Of a stretch of 64,000 bases of DNA, positions 62,364-64,000 are shown piece by piece. Under the pieces are notes generated by a model. The model worked only from the letters and a program-made list of their open reading frames with translations, had not been told where the DNA came from and did not search any database. Source of the stretch: Mycobacterium sp. Lineage in GTDB: Bacteria; Actinomycetota; Actinomycetes; Mycobacteriales; Mycobacteriaceae. The first letter of the stretch is position 1, and each line of letters starts with the position of its first letter. The stretch spans positions 1 to 64,000 of the forward strand of contig NZ_JAFBAR010000107.1 of NCBI RefSeq assembly GCF_019247635.1, read 5' to 3'. A program made the position numbers and the translations under genes.

Positions 62364-63544
62364 CGTTAGCGGAGCGATTCGACCCGGGACGGCTCATCGC
62401 CGCCGCCTGCGAGGAAGCCGGTAGCGACGACTTCGGCTACACCTCTGCTCACGAAGGCTGGCGGCTAGGGTTGGCAGGCGTCACCGACGGGCTGATCAAC
62501 GACGCGCGGTTGTCGGCCATCGGTGTCGAGATCGCGCACCTGGACCTGATGCGCGCGCTGAAGAACAGGCTCGACGTAATCGCTTGGCGCAAAGAGCATC
62601 CCGAGATCGCCGCCAAGCCGATCACCGCGCCGATCTTCATCGTCGGCCAACCCCGCACCGGCACGACGATCCTCTACGACCTGCTCGCCCAGGACCCCGA
62701 TCTGCGTGCGCCGCTGACCTGGGAGGTGGACGCGCCCTGCCCGGTCCCGCAACCCGAGACCTACCACGACGATCCGCGCATCGCCGCCACCCAGGCCAGT
62801 ATCGAACTTTCCGAGCAGATCATCCCCGGGTTCCTGGCGTTTCACCCGATGGGTGCGCTGGTCGGGCAGGAGTGCGTCCGCATCACGGCCAGCGAATTCA
62901 CCAGCATGATCTATTCGGTGCAGTACCGGCTGCCGAGCTACTACCGCTGGCTGCTGTACGAGGCGGATTATGCCGGTGCCTACCGATTCCACCGAATCTT
63001 CCTGCAGCACTTGCAATCCGGCGTTCCGGGTCAATGGCTGCTGAAATCGCCCGCACACCTGTGGCAACTGGACGCGCTGCTGGCCGAGTACCCGGACGCT
63101 GTGATCGTGCAGACCCATCGCGATCCGCTCAACGTCATCTCGTCGATCGCCGCGCTGACCCAGCACCTGCGCCGGATGGGCAGCGACGAGTCGGACATCG
63201 CCGAGTGCGCGGCCCAGTCCTACGAGGAGATCGTCGTCGGCCTGGAGCGGGGAATGGCCTTGCGCGACAACGGCGCGGTGCCCGCCGACCGCGTGATCGA
63301 CGTGCAGTTCACCGATTTCATGAAAGACCCCTGGACCTCGATCGGCGACATCTATCGGAAGCTGGGCCGGGAGCTGCGGCCCGACGCCGAACAGCGGATG
63401 CGTGAGTTCCTGGCCGCACACCCCGCAGACGGCGGGCGAGGCCGCTACACCTGGTCGGACACCGGCCTGGACGCCGGGGAGGTTCGCGAGCGGGTACGCG
63501 CCTACCAGGAGCGCTACGCGGTACCCACCGAGCCGCTACGCTGA
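62360..63544 (+). CDS. PAPS-dependent sulfotransferase-family protein
   Basis: The 394-residue protein has the sulfotransferase fold. The PAPS 5'-phosphosulfate loop is GQPRTGTTI at 96-104, and the 3'-phosphate segment is QTHRDPLNVISSIAA. The pattern WLLKSPAHLWQLDAL and the C-terminal GRGRYTWSDTGLD are typical of the large mycobacterial sulfotransferase family. It would sulfate a hydroxyl of a lipid, sugar or sterol. The start overlaps the DUF1214 gene by four bases, so the two are translationally coupled. The acceptor is unknown. Confidence 0.9.
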   Translation: MTLAERFDPGRLIAAACEEAGSDDFGYTSAHEGWRLGLAGVTDGLINDARLSAIGVEIAHLDLMRALKNRLDVIAWRKEHPEIAAKPITAPIFIVGQPRTGTTILYDLLAQDPDLRAPLTWEVDAPCPVPQPETYHDDPRIAATQASIELSEQIIPGFLAFHPMGALVGQECVRITASEFTSMIYSVQYRLPSYYRWLLYEADYAGAYRFHRIFLQHLQSGVPGQWLLKSPAHLWQLDALLAEYPDAVIVQTHRDPLNVISSIAALTQHLRRMGSDESDIAECAAQSYEEIVVGLERGMALRDNGAVPADRVIDVQFTDFMKDPWTSIGDIYRKLGRELRPDAEQRMREFLAAHPADGGRGRYTWSDTGLDAGEVRERVRAYQERYAVPTEPLR

Positions 63545-64000
63545 GCCGGCTTGCTCGCCGGCAAGCTCGCGGTGCTCGATGAGGTCGCGCATGCCTCCCG
63601 CACCCAGCCGTTCTCGAAACGACTGTGCCGTGTAGCCGACGGCGGTCGCGTCGGTGCGGGCGCGCACGGTGGCCGAACGTGGCATGTGGAACAGCACGCC
63701 GATTTCGCCGAAGTAGTCCCCGGCCCCGGCGACCTTGACCAATTCCTCACCGCCATCGGCCAATTCGCGCAGGATATCGAACTCACCTTCGGACACGATG
63801 TAGATCAGATCCCCCATCGTGCACTGCTCGAACAGCACTTCGCCGGCCTTCAGCCGCACGGTCTCCGGTGAACGGTTGGTCGACTCCTGCGCGGGCATCA
63901 GCTCGACCACGCGATCGGCCATCGGCAGTATCCGGCTGTCGTGCGTCGCGACCACCACCACGTGGTCACCGTCGGCGAGTTCGCGGATCAGCCGCAGCAC
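63536..64000 (-). CDS. ABC-transporter ATPase with C-terminal cyclic-nucleotide-binding domain (partial)
   Basis: The gene runs in from beyond the right edge, so its start and most of the ATPase are missing. The visible 154 residues begin with the end of an ABC ATPase (VVVVATHDSRILPMADRVVEL, with the H-loop histidine), followed by a cyclic-nucleotide-binding (CAP-ED) domain: GEVLFEQCTMGDLIYIVSEGEF, GDYFGEIGVL and RSATVRARTDATAVG show the phosphate-binding cassette. This arrangement matches the GlnQ/Rv0073 type of mycobacterial ABC ATPases. It overlaps the sulfotransferase 3' end by nine bases. It would couple nutrient or lipid export/import to cNMP level. Confidence 0.82.
   Translation of the reverse strand: MLRLIRELADGDHVVVVATHDSRILPMADRVVELMPAQESTNRSPETVRLKAGEVLFEQCTMGDLIYIVSEGEFDILRELADGGEELVKVAGAGDYFGEIGVLFHMPRSATVRARTDATAVGYTAQSFRERLGAGGMRDLIEHRELAGEQAGSA

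Noticed and set aside
1..64000. CRISPR arrays, tRNAs, rRNAs, integrases or transposases
   Set aside because: No regularly spaced repeats, no tRNA-like cloverleaf noticed, and no transposase or integrase motif in any frame; tRNAs were searched only by eye.

Overview
The window is 64 kb of high-GC actinobacterial DNA whose gene content points to a nontuberculous Mycobacterium. Recognisable mycobacterial markers are the giant P-type ATPase CtpI, a rhomboid protease and an OafA-type acyltransferase (Rv0110- and Rv0111-like), an Rv1900c/LipJ-like hydrolase-cyclase fusion, an Rv2577-like Tat-exported phosphatase, LpqC, a malic enzyme and the C-terminal end of a carboxylic acid reductase. No rRNA, tRNA, CRISPR array, transposase or phage gene was seen. 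The assignment rests on recalled gene families, not on a database search.

Layout. 1-5463: end of a carboxylic acid reductase, a zinc-free quinone oxidoreductase, a 71-residue protein, an O-methyltransferase and, convergent to it, a membrane acyltransferase with an SGNH tail. 5796-18518: a dense catabolic island. Six overlapping minus-strand genes (SDR, Rieske oxygenase, luciferase-like monooxygenase, Baeyer-Villiger monooxygenase, SDR, CoA-transferase) are divergent from a plus-strand set (SMP-30-like beta-propeller, GntR/UTRA regulator, acyl-CoA ligase, SDR). Two TTGTCYGGACMA palindromes lie at the divergent starts. The island sits between the rhomboid and the acyltransferase, whose counterparts are neighbours in M. 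tuberculosis. 18604-25801: a perfect hairpin, the rhomboid, two small proteins, a frameshifted sigma-factor remnant and ctpI.

26078-34731: a methyltransferase, an acyl-CoA ligase with its SDR, a Tat-exported phosphatase, a LuxE/LuxC-like pair, and a divergent dihydroxybenzoate-decarboxylase-like amidohydrolase. 34842-43850: a cyclase fused to a degenerate hydrolase, methyltransferases, SDRs, START-like proteins, a DUF2127 membrane protein, an MmgE/PrpD protein and a nitronate monooxygenase. 44096-48209: inorganic ion transport (cation exchanger, SulP permease, sulfate-binding protein). 48395-53518: malic enzyme and two overlapping Baeyer-Villiger monooxygenases. 53830-64000: a PPOX protein, a START-like protein, a membrane esterase, a polysaccharide deacetylase, a MarR regulator with a perfect operator facing lpqC, an SDR/DUF1214/sulfotransferase operon, and the tail of an ABC ATPase with a cyclic-nucleotide-binding domain.

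Recurring elements: a 59-bp palindromic repeat occurs three times, each at the 3' end of a plus-strand gene, and a 28-bp inverted repeat follows ctpI with a single related half-copy near position 605. The best candidates for undescribed biology are the 13-kb ring-degradation island and the LuxE/LuxC cluster.
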